DNA of 7,185 nt. Origin: SAR86 cluster bacterium (GTDB lineage: Bacteria > Pseudomonadota > Gammaproteobacteria > Pseudomonadales > Azotimanducaceae). Numbering within the stretch: position 1 is the stretch's first letter; every line of letters starts with the position of its first letter. The position numbers were made by a program, and so were the translations under genes. This document shows positions 1 through 5,570 of this stretch, in pieces. The notes below the pieces were generated by a model. It worked only from the letters and a program-made list of their open reading frames with translations. It was not told where the DNA came from and did no database searches. Where the stretch lies: contig JABMOJ010000536.1 in NCBI GenBank assembly GCA_013204195.1, forward strand, positions 1 to 7,185. Reading direction: 5' to 3'.

Positions 1-307
1 CATAAAATTGCATCTGAGTCTGAACTTGGCTGAGTAGGAAAAAGCCGATGGTCATTGACAAGCAACCGACACCGATCACCCGCTTGAGCGGATAAATATC
101 CAGCGCCTTGCCCAGTAAGGGCGCAACGATGGCACCGACAATACTCGTCGCTGTAAAACCTAATGAGATGCCAAGCCGCGAATCGCCGAATTCCGCCGCG
201 ATCGCCTTGAAAAACACGCCAAAGGAGTAGAAGAAAAAGCCAACAGCGACGAAGTCAACGAAGAAGGCGACAGCGACCATTCGCCAGCCAAGATTGCGAT
301 GATCCAT
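1..307 (-). CDS. MFS transporter, N-terminal part (cut by window edge)
   Basis: Reading the minus strand from the ATG at 307 gives 102 codons, open to the window edge. The product starts MDHRNLGWRMVAVAFFVDFV and is strongly hydrophobic. Likely membrane helices lie at about residues 9-34, 46-65 and 76-96. Between helices 2 and 3 is a GKALDIYPLKR stretch, matching the G-x3-D-x-K/R loop signature of the major facilitator superfamily, so this should be an inner-membrane secondary transporter. The GWRMV...YSFGVFF...EFG opening resembles the monocarboxylate/oxalate-formate antiporter-like branch, but the substrate cannot be assigned. An in-frame GTG lies five codons upstream and an in-frame TGA further upstream; ATG is preferred although its Shine-Dalgarno (AGG, about 14 nt away) is weak. 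It is divergent from the crotonase at 442, which suggests uptake of a compound that is activated to a CoA ester (inference). Confidence 0.85.
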   Translation of the reverse strand, partial: MDHRNLGWRMVAVAFFVDFVAVGFFFYSFGVFFKAIAAEFGDSRLGISLGFTATSIVGAIVAPLLGKALDIYPLKRVIGVGCLSMTIGFFLLSQVQTQMQFY

Positions 308-337
308 GAATTGAGATAGCACCTGCTGAGTCCACGC

Positions 338-357
338 GTAGAAAAAGTTGATTCTAC
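338..357. promoter_or_regulatory. Inverted repeat GTAGAA-N8-TTCTAC, candidate operator
   Basis: Two perfect 6-bp arms, GTAGAA (338-343) and TTCTAC (352-357), are separated by 8 bp. They lie in the 134-bp region between the divergent transporter and crotonase starts. The spacing and position fit a dimeric repressor or activator site that could control both genes. No regulator gene is present in the window, so the binding protein is unknown. A short perfect repeat of this size can also arise by chance. Confidence 0.35.
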
Positions 358-387
358 ACCATCAGCTGAACGAGAATGAGACCAATC

Positions 388-404
388 CGTGAATCCGTTT
401 CACG
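388..404. promoter_or_regulatory. Inverted repeat CGTGAA-N5-TTCACG, candidate operator
   Basis: This is a 17-bp palindrome with perfect 6-bp arms, CGTGAA (388-393) and TTCACG (399-404), about 38 bp upstream of the preferred crotonase start at 442. It also contains the second copy of a short direct repeat, AATCCGT, at 384-390 and 392-398. It is the second inverted repeat in the same divergent intergenic region and could be an operator for the transporter, crotonase or both. If translation instead began at the ATG at 376, this element would be inside the coding region, which is one more reason to prefer 442. Confidence 0.35.
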
Positions 405-425
405 CCCAGACAGCATTCACTTCAA

Positions 426-432
426 AAAAAGG
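426..432 (+). promoter_or_regulatory. Ribosome binding site deciding the crotonase 1 start
   Basis: AAAAAGG ends 9 nt before the ATG at 442. The alternative in-frame ATG at 376 has only a CGAGA directly abutting it and would add 22 residues that do not look like crotonase sequence. The site therefore supports the 442 start. Confidence 0.6.
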
Positions 433-441
433 CCGTTAGCT

Positions 442-1239
442 ATGACTGAGTCCGTAATCACTGAACTTGATGACGGGGTCCTGACCGTGACCCTTAATGA
501 ACCAGAAACAATGAACTCCCTGACCCTCGAGATCCGGGATGGTCTGACAGCTGCAGTGCAGCGCGCCAGTGACGACGAAGACGTCAGGGTCATGCTGCTG
601 ACCGGCACTGGGCGCGCATTCTGCGCTGGCGCTGCAGTAGGCTCGCTCGCCGGCGGTAATTCAAACACCGCTCGGCCATCGCGCAAGCAACAACTCGACA
701 ACCTCGGTGGGTCGGCGCGTAACGTCGCGGCCTTTGCCAATTGTGACGTCCCGATCATTGCGGCCATCAACGGCGCGGCGGTAGGCGCCGGTTTCGGCAT
801 CGCTGTCTCCTGCGACATTCGCCTGCTCGGCGAATCTGCACGCATGGGATCCATCTTCATCAAGCGCGGATTGGCTTCTGATTACGGCGTCGCTTACTGG
901 CTACCGCGCATCGTCGGCACCGGCCGAGCCATGGAAATCATGTATGGCGGCGAATTGCTGAATGCCGAACAATGTCTCAGCATCGGTCTTGCGAACAAGG
1001 TTTATCCTGACGACCAACTCATGTTGGAAGCCAAAAAATATGCGCGAATGATTGCCGACGGTCCGCCACTGGCTTATACCATTCTTCGCCGTATGACGGG
1101 TAAAGCCCAGGACATGACGATTACCGAATTCGCCGAGTACGAGTGGGCGAATCAAAAGCTGTTACTAACCACCAAGGACGTCAAGGAAGGATTCACCTCG
1201 TTCATCGAACGACGCCCAGCTAAATTCACCGGCGAGTGA
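442..1239 (+). CDS. Crotonase-family protein (enoyl-CoA hydratase/isomerase-like)
   Basis: The 265-residue product has the usual length of a single-domain crotonase and should be a cytoplasmic acyl-CoA enzyme. The first oxyanion-hole segment is AFCAGAAV (59-66), the second is NGAAVGAGFGIAVSCDIR (110-127), and a WLPRIVG segment (153-159) follows. Aligned by eye to rat mitochondrial enoyl-CoA hydratase, the two catalytic glutamates (E144, E164) are replaced by G119 and F139. An acid, D147, occupies the position of rat G172, where isomerase-type members such as PaaG and the delta3-delta2 isomerases carry their catalytic acid. An isomerase or other crotonase reaction is therefore more likely than hydration. 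The C-terminal end FIERRPAKFTG is shared with the second crotonase in this window. The start at 442 is chosen on its Shine-Dalgarno; 376 is an in-frame alternative. It is divergent from the MFS gene and convergent with the FAH gene. Family is clear, substrate is not. Confidence 0.93.
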   Translation: MTESVITELDDGVLTVTLNEPETMNSLTLEIRDGLTAAVQRASDDEDVRVMLLTGTGRAFCAGAAVGSLAGGNSNTARPSRKQQLDNLGGSARNVAAFANCDVPIIAAINGAAVGAGFGIAVSCDIRLLGESARMGSIFIKRGLASDYGVAYWLPRIVGTGRAMEIMYGGELLNAEQCLSIGLANKVYPDDQLMLEAKKYARMIADGPPLAYTILRRMTGKAQDMTITEFAEYEWANQKLLLTTKDVKEGFTSFIERRPAKFTGE

Positions 1240-1259
1240 TCTAGCGTCGCCATGGCACT

Positions 1260-1946
1260 TCAGGCGACACTGATTTGCAACTCACCGACACCGTCAATGT
1301 GAGCCCGAATCAAGTCGCCGCGCGCCACAGGCCCGACACCGGCGGGTGTACCCGTAAAAATAAGATCACCGGGCTGCAGCACAAACAAGGTTGATAGGCG
1401 GCTGATGACTTCCGGGACTTTCCAGATCATTTGCTGCAAGTCACCTGCCTGTCGGCGCTCACCATTGATGTCGAGCCAAATACTGCCACGGTCAACCATT
1501 CCGGTCTGCTCGAGCGGCGTTAATACTGAGCAAGGCGCGGCATGCAGGAACGATTTACCCGCTTCCCAGGGACGCGCTTGTAATTTCGCTTGAGCTTGAA
1601 GATCACGCCGCGTCATATCGATACCCACCCCGTAACCGTAGACGCAGTCCATGGCCGACTCCACCGCAATATTTTGCCCCCCGGTGGCCAACGCCACTAC
1701 TAGCTCGACCTCGTGGTGAACATCGGCAGACAGTGCCGGGTAAGTCATCACCCCTTGATCCGGCAGAATGCCGTAAGCGGGCTTCATAAAAAAGAACGGC
1801 GGCTCTTGGTCCGGATCGTGACCCATCTCAATCGCATGATCGGCGTAATTTCGCCCGACACAATAAATATTCTGCACCGGAAAGCGAGCTTGCGTGCCCG
1901 CCACGGCTAACGTCGTGGTCGCCATGGGTGTAATGACGTATTCCAT
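1260..1946 (-). CDS. Fumarylacetoacetate hydrolase (FAH) family protein
   Basis: The 228-residue product is a compact, single-domain FAH fold protein, similar in length to bacterial YcgM and to human FAHD1 rather than to the longer tyrosine-pathway FAH. Visible signatures are GRNYADHAIEMG (31-42), PPFFFMKPA (49-57), the metal-binding HHEVELVVAL (77-86, ligands E79 and E81), GYGVGIDMTRRD (104-115, ligand D110), K131 in WEAGKSF, and the C-terminal QPGDLIFTGTPAGVGPV (191-207). Known members of this group are Mg/Mn-dependent acylpyruvases, fumarylpyruvate hydrolases or oxaloacetate decarboxylases, cleaving or decarboxylating 2,4-diketo or 2-oxo acids in the cytosol. Which of these applies cannot be decided here; fumarylpyruvate hydrolysis (gentisate route) would need partner genes not seen in the window. 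It lies 107 bp downstream of the RNA methyltransferase on the same strand, so co-transcription is possible but not shown. ATG at 1946 is chosen on its GAGGAG site; ATG at 1925 is an alternative. Confidence 0.93.
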   Translation of the reverse strand: MEYVITPMATTTLAVAGTQARFPVQNIYCVGRNYADHAIEMGHDPDQEPPFFFMKPAYGILPDQGVMTYPALSADVHHEVELVVALATGGQNIAVESAMDCVYGYGVGIDMTRRDLQAQAKLQARPWEAGKSFLHAAPCSVLTPLEQTGMVDRGSIWLDINGERRQAGDLQQMIWKVPEVISRLSTLFVLQPGDLIFTGTPAGVGPVARGDLIRAHIDGVGELQISVA

Positions 1947-1956
1947 AAAACCCCAT

Positions 1957-1962
1957 CTCCTC
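1957..1962 (-). promoter_or_regulatory. Ribosome binding site of the FAH-family gene
   Basis: On the minus strand GAGGAG ends 10 nt before the ATG at 1946. The match to the anti-Shine-Dalgarno is good, the spacing a little long. It favours 1946 over the in-frame ATG seven codons downstream. Confidence 0.55.
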
Positions 1963-2053
1963 AGAACTCATATCTATGTCTGCATCGGCAGCGCGGTAAA
2001 AAACCGCTTGACCGCTCTACCGTTCGCAACCAAACCAGATCCCAGCAACACCG

Positions 2054-3370
2054 TTAGTGACGCCGCAGCACCTGGGCATAAAAGCCATCCGTATTGTGCC
2101 GGTGCGGCCACAACTGCAGCTCGCCGGCTTGCTGCAAACGCTCGACCAAAGCGCCATCCTGGCGCTGCAAGGCAGTGAACGTCGGGTCAGAATCTGGAAA
2201 TGTCGCACCCTCTCGCGCAAAACCCGGATTAGCCAGCAGGAAAGCTTCGACTACCTGTTGATTCTCCTCGGCCAACAAGGAACACGTAGCATACACCAGT
2301 CGTCCACCCGCCTTAACTAACTGACTGGCGTTGCTGAGAATCTGCAACTGGAGCTGGCATAATTCCTCAAGCCGCACTTCACGCCAACGAATATCCGGAG
2401 AACGGCGCAAGGTGCCGCTACCCGTGCAAGGCGCGTCCACCAATACCGCATCTGCCGTCTGGGCATAGTCCCCGAGATCGTCATCAACCTCGGGGTCCAA
2501 TACTCGGCTCGTGACATTACGAATCCCCGCCCGCTGCAAGCGGGGTTGCAGTTGCGCTAGCCTGCGCGGTGCCACATCACAGGCTAGGATCGAGCCACGA
2601 TTATCCATGATGTCAGCGATATGCAGTGTCTTACCCCCAGCACCGGCACAATAATCGACGATGAACTCCCCGGCCTGAGGCTGCAGCAGCCAGCTGACGA
2701 GCTGACTCCCCTCATCCTGAAACTCAAACCAACCCTGCTTAAAGGCCGGCGTATTTTGCAAAGGCCCGCGAGTCATCCGTCGCAGTCCAAAATCAGACAA
2801 CGCCGTGAGCTGGGTGTCAATGTCCTGCGACTGCAACTCAGCGAGTAATTGCTGGCGCTGCCCACGACGTTGATTGACCCGAAGATCTACAGCCGCCACC
2901 TCGCTTAACGCCTGTGCCAGGTCTTCGAGATCACCCACCGGTAATTGCGCCGCTAGCGACGCATATAGCCAATCTGGCAAATTCATTCGCTCTGCAGGTA
3001 CCAGCCGGCTTCGATCAAAGGTCTTAATCGCACCTTGGTGCGCCGCGGCGAACCCAGAAAACTGCGTCAGCGCAAAGTCGTTAGGTGACCAATCGTCGTT
3101 AACCATCAGATACATACCCACCAGCAATGCGGCTGGCGTCAGGTCGGTATCTGGTAATATCGGGACCATTGATTCGATCATCGCAAGCAACTCTCGCTGG
3201 CGACGCAAACAACCATAGACTGTCGCCGCTGCAAAGCGGCGATCTGTGGAGCCCATATTTCGATGACCTTTGAAATATCGGTCCACGACCCCATCGGCCG
3301 CTGTCGAAGATGCCATCACCTGCTCGAGTAGCTCAGTGGCTTTTTTATAGCGTGCTGGTGAATAGCTCAT
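2054..3370 (-). CDS. RsmB/NOP-family RNA (cytosine-C5) methyltransferase
   Basis: The 438-residue product is a cytoplasmic SAM-dependent RNA m5C methyltransferase of the NOL1/NOP2/Sun family. An N-terminal helical part (about 1-140) resembles the NusB-like domain of RsmB in the D43-R-R-F...VYGCLRR (51-57) segment. The catalytic domain carries the SAM-binding motif DYCAGAGGKTLHIADIM (239-255), D265 in the ACDVAPRR stretch, the DAPCTGSGT motif (312-320, C315) and YATCSLLAEEN (360-370). In E. coli RsmB the nucleophile corresponds to C363 and the second cysteine to C315. Length matches E. coli RsmB (429 residues), but AGAGGKT in place of the RsmB AAPGGKT, plus PDIRWR (325-330), point to a sister subgroup, so 16S C967 should not be assumed as the target. 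No fmt or def gene precedes it. Its ATG lacks a good Shine-Dalgarno and overlaps the stop of a short upstream frame as ATGA, suggesting translational coupling. Confidence 0.93.
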   Translation of the reverse strand: MSYSPARYKKATELLEQVMASSTAADGVVDRYFKGHRNMGSTDRRFAAATVYGCLRRQRELLAMIESMVPILPDTDLTPAALLVGMYLMVNDDWSPNDFALTQFSGFAAAHQGAIKTFDRSRLVPAERMNLPDWLYASLAAQLPVGDLEDLAQALSEVAAVDLRVNQRRGQRQQLLAELQSQDIDTQLTALSDFGLRRMTRGPLQNTPAFKQGWFEFQDEGSQLVSWLLQPQAGEFIVDYCAGAGGKTLHIADIMDNRGSILACDVAPRRLAQLQPRLQRAGIRNVTSRVLDPEVDDDLGDYAQTADAVLVDAPCTGSGTLRRSPDIRWREVRLEELCQLQLQILSNASQLVKAGGRLVYATCSLLAEENQQVVEAFLLANPGFAREGATFPDSDPTFTALQRQDGALVERLQQAGELQLWPHRHNTDGFYAQVLRRH

Positions 3371-3441
3371 GGTTTGACATCACCGCTCAAGCACCGAGCC
3401 AATAACCGTTCAGCTGCGAATGGTAATAAATCATTGTTCAT
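3367..3441 (-). CDS. Short upstream frame (24 aa) overlapping the methyltransferase start
   Basis: On the minus strand an ATG at 3441 opens a 24-codon frame that begins MNNDLLPFAAERLLAR and ends ...GDVKP. It closes with TGA at 3369-3367, so that stop and the methyltransferase ATG (3370) overlap as ATGA. It has AGAGGG ending 6 nt before its ATG, a much better ribosome binding site than anything in front of the methyltransferase itself. All five leucines use TTA or TTG, unlike the CTG-rich neighbouring genes. There is no signal peptide or clear membrane helix; the segment around residues 5-18 could form an amphipathic helix. I do not recognise the peptide. It may be a real small protein, a leader whose translation delivers ribosomes to the methyltransferase start, or a remnant of a longer upstream gene. 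The features that support it are the ribosome binding site and the stop-start overlap; coding nature is otherwise unproven. Confidence 0.45.
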   Translation of the reverse strand: MNNDLLPFAAERLLARCLSGDVKP

Positions 3442-3447
3442 TCAAAT

Positions 3448-3453
3448 CCCTCT
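3448..3453 (-). promoter_or_regulatory. Ribosome binding site of the short upstream frame
   Basis: On the minus strand AGAGGG ends 6 nt before the ATG at 3441. No comparable purine-rich site stands close to the methyltransferase ATG at 3370, so this is probably where ribosomes load on that transcript. Confidence 0.45.
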
Positions 3454-3471
3454 TATGCCTGATAGGCGTAA
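3453..3471. promoter_or_regulatory. Near-perfect 19-bp palindrome between divergent genes
   Basis: TTATGCCT (3453-3460) and AGGCGTAA (3464-3471) pair in 7 of 8 positions around a central GAT; the one mismatch is T-G, a wobble if transcribed. It lies between the divergent methyltransferase and patatin genes, directly upstream of the Shine-Dalgarno of the short frame on the minus strand. It could be an operator or, as RNA, a small hairpin near the 5' end of the methyltransferase transcript. No regulator is visible nearby. Confidence 0.3.
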
Positions 3472-3547
3472 TATTGCATAGTGCTTGTCGACAGCATCAA
3501 TAGTCGCTACCTTAACGCTTCACACCTTGAGATATCTATTAACCTTT

Positions 3548-4720
3548 ATGTCCACCCATCATTCGAAAACCGCGCTAATCCTCTCTGGCGGTGGCGCTCG
3601 TGGCGCTTATCAGGTTGGCGTCCTCAAGGCCATCGCTCACCTGCAACCCAGCGGCGGCCATAATCCCTTCGATATCATTTGCGGCACCTCCGCCGGCGCC
3701 ATCAACGCCTCGGTTCTAGCCTGTGAGAGTGACCATTACGGCCACGCGATCACCAAACTCGAAGCTCTTTGGTCAAATCTGGACTCGCGCAAGATTCATC
3801 GCGTCGGCTTTACTCAACTCATGAAATCCAGCCTGCGTATCCTCGCATCTTTTTTCCACGAGGGCGTCGTCGATGGCAAACCCGTTGCATTACTGGACAA
3901 CGAACCATTGCGGCGGCTACTGGAAGAGCAGATCGACTTCAGCAAGTTGTCTGCGCGTATTCATGATGGCGACATTATGGCCTTGAGCATCACTGCCCTC
4001 GCCTATAGCTCAGGGGTCAATGTCAGCTTCTTCCAGGCCTCAGATCAGGTTGAAGGATGGCGTCGCAACCAACGAGCCGGATTACGCACCACGCTCGACC
4101 ACAATCACTTGATGGCCTCCTCGGCGCTTCCAGCGATTTTTCCGCCGGTGCAGATCCAGGGCGAATACTTCGGCGATGGTGCCATAAGGCAAAGCGCACC
4201 TTTAAGCACAGCGCTGCATCTTGGTGCCACTCGCCTATTCGTGATCGGCGTCAGCCACAATGCCACGGAGGTTGCCACTGGACCCGACAAAACCACACAT
4301 ACCCCGTCCTTTGCACAAATCACCGGCCATTTGCTCAACAGCTCGTTTATTGATGCCATGGATGAAGATCTGGAAAGACTTGAGCGCCTCAACCGCCTCA
4401 GTCGCTATCTCAGCGAAGAGGAGCTAAAAACCGTGCGCATTCAACCCGTCGAAGTATTGACCATCACGCCATCGGTGCGCTTCGACGAAATCGCAGCGAA
4501 CCATATCGGCGATCTGCCTCTGTCGATGCGAACCTTCTTCCGCTCCATCGGTGCTACTCGCACCGGCGGTGGCGCGAGCATGGCCAGTTATCTGTTATTC
4601 GAGTCAGCATTTTGCAACGAGCTCATGCGTGCCGGTTATCAGGACACCATGGAGCGAGAGACTGAGATCATCGCGTTCCTCGACTTTAAACAACGGCTTG
4701 AACCAAAGATCTCCGCCTGA
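3548..4720 (+). CDS. Patatin-like phospholipase family protein
   Basis: The 390-residue product has the complete patatin Ser-Asp dyad: oxyanion-hole loop SGGGARGAYQVGVL (13-26), nucleophile elbow GTSAG (46-50, S48) and the DGA motif (210-212, D210) in GEYFGDGAIRQSAPL. It should be a lipid acyl hydrolase acting on phospholipid or other acyl esters. The protein begins almost directly at the first beta strand; there is no signal peptide, so it is probably cytoplasmic or membrane-associated from inside. The region after about residue 260 is a C-terminal extension (RLSRYLSEEEL, MASYLLFESAFCNELMRAGY) of the kind seen in proteobacterial patatins; it has no obvious beta-barrel, so it is not a PlpD-type autotransporter. 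The ATG at 3548 has a poor Shine-Dalgarno; a TTG at 3485 in frame would add 21 non-conserved residues. It is divergent from the methyltransferase and convergent, 20 bp apart, with crotonase 2. Confidence 0.93.
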   Translation: MSTHHSKTALILSGGGARGAYQVGVLKAIAHLQPSGGHNPFDIICGTSAGAINASVLACESDHYGHAITKLEALWSNLDSRKIHRVGFTQLMKSSLRILASFFHEGVVDGKPVALLDNEPLRRLLEEQIDFSKLSARIHDGDIMALSITALAYSSGVNVSFFQASDQVEGWRRNQRAGLRTTLDHNHLMASSALPAIFPPVQIQGEYFGDGAIRQSAPLSTALHLGATRLFVIGVSHNATEVATGPDKTTHTPSFAQITGHLLNSSFIDAMDEDLERLERLNRLSRYLSEEELKTVRIQPVEVLTITPSVRFDEIAANHIGDLPLSMRTFFRSIGATRTGGGASMASYLLFESAFCNELMRAGYQDTMERETEIIAFLDFKQRLEPKISA

Positions 4721-4740
4721 ACCTGCGCACCCGCCCCCAA

Positions 4741-5559
4741 CTAGCGGCCCGTGAACTTGGGCTTACGGCGTTCAATGAATGCCTGAACACCTTCCTTGAA
4801 ATCCTCACTGGCAAACATACCATTGAGGTGCACCATTAACTGGTCCACGGAGGTGTCATAAGACTGCTCGAGCCCCATTCGCATCATTCGCTTCGTGGTC
4901 TGAACTGCCAGCGGCGCGTTGTCAGCCACATCTTGGGCCCACTCAAGGGCTGTTTCCAGCACCTTGTCGTCTGGCACGACGATGTTGACGAGACCCATTT
5001 CGAGACTCTCCTGAGCACCCACCACTCGCGCACGGTAATACAGCTCCGCGGCTTTCGCCCAACCGATCATTCTGGGTAGCAACCAGGTGCCACCACTCTC
5101 TGGCACCACGTTGCGCTTCGCCGTGACTGCGGCCATCTTTGATGATTCACCAGCAACTCGCATATCACACAACAGGGCAACGTCCATGCCATAGCCTGCT
5201 GCGGCACCATTCAAGGCGCAGATGATCGGCGTATCCATATTCCACATAACGTTCACTGGCGCATCGCGTAAATCAAATAGCTGACGCGGCCGGTTATTGC
5301 CCGCATCGCTGCCACCACCAATGCCACCCTTACCCACTTCAACCAGATCCAGGCCGGCACAAAAACCTTTGCCTGCACCGGTGAGCACCACGCAACGCAC
5401 GTCTGGGTCTTTATTAGCCTCAGTCATCTTGACCGACAACTCATTGAGCATGGTCCTACTGATGGCATTCAGTCGATCGGGGCGATTCAGCGTCATAATG
5501 ACAATGTGGTCACGTTGTTCGATCAATAACTCGTCAGTGCTCGATGGCGTCATAGCCAT
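4741..5559 (-). CDS. Crotonase-family protein (enoyl-CoA isomerase/hydratase-like)
   Basis: The 272-residue product is a full-length single-domain crotonase expected to act on an acyl-CoA in the cytosol. It shows the oxyanion-hole segment GFCAGLDLVEV (65-75), NGAAAGYGMDVALLCDMR (117-134) and VVPESGGTWLLPRMIG (151-166). By eye against rat hydratase, E144 is D126 and E164 is T146, whereas E154 stands where the isomerase-type enzymes have their catalytic acid. The P-E-S-G-G-T-W-L-L-P-R motif is typical of PaaG-like or delta3-delta2-isomerase-like members. It is a paralogue of the crotonase at 442 (same C-terminal FIERR-x-x-KFTG ending). ATG at 5559 follows AGGAG by 6 nt, so the longer in-frame extension back to 5649 is not used. 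It lies 10 nt downstream of the alpha/beta hydrolase gene with its ribosome site touching that gene's stop, so the two are very likely co-transcribed and coupled. Confidence 0.94.
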   Translation of the reverse strand: MAMTPSSTDELLIEQRDHIVIMTLNRPDRLNAISRTMLNELSVKMTEANKDPDVRCVVLTGAGKGFCAGLDLVEVGKGGIGGGSDAGNNRPRQLFDLRDAPVNVMWNMDTPIICALNGAAAGYGMDVALLCDMRVAGESSKMAAVTAKRNVVPESGGTWLLPRMIGWAKAAELYYRARVVGAQESLEMGLVNIVVPDDKVLETALEWAQDVADNAPLAVQTTKRMMRMGLEQSYDTSVDQLMVHLNGMFASEDFKEGVQAFIERRKPKFTGR

Positions 5560-5565
5560 GGGATT

Positions 5566-5570
5566 CTCCT
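5566..5570 (-). promoter_or_regulatory. Ribosome binding site of crotonase 2, overlapping the upstream stop codon
   Basis: On the minus strand AGGAG occupies 5570-5566, 6 nt before the ATG at 5559. Its first A is also the last base of the TGA that ends the alpha/beta hydrolase gene. This fixes the crotonase start and supports translational coupling of the pair. Confidence 0.7.

Noticed and set aside
376..441. Extension of crotonase 1 to the ATG at 376
   Set aside because: No usable Shine-Dalgarno, the 22 added residues do not look like crotonase, and the 442 ATG has AAAAAGG at good spacing.
417..1155. Long minus-strand open frames (417-863 and 901-1155) opposite crotonase 1
   Set aside because: They mirror a clearly conserved crotonase gene, have no recognisable motifs, and are expected by-products of GC-rich codon use.
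1231..1268. GGCGA / TCGCC / GGCGAC inverted repeats across the convergent stops of crotonase 1 and the FAH gene, as a bidirectional terminator
   Set aside because: Arms of 5-6 bp with 11-nt loops and no T-tract on either strand. Most of the sequence is coding, so the pairing may be incidental.
1993..2007. Hairpin GCGGT-AAAAA-ACCGC between the FAH-family and methyltransferase genes, as a possible terminator
   Set aside because: The stem is only 5 bp and the T-run on the minus strand is in the loop, not after the stem; it does not meet the form of an intrinsic terminator.
3485..3547. Extension of the patatin-like protein to the TTG at 3485
   Set aside because: The added 21 residues precede the conserved start of the fold and have no ribosome site; the hydrophobic stretch is short and not a convincing signal peptide.
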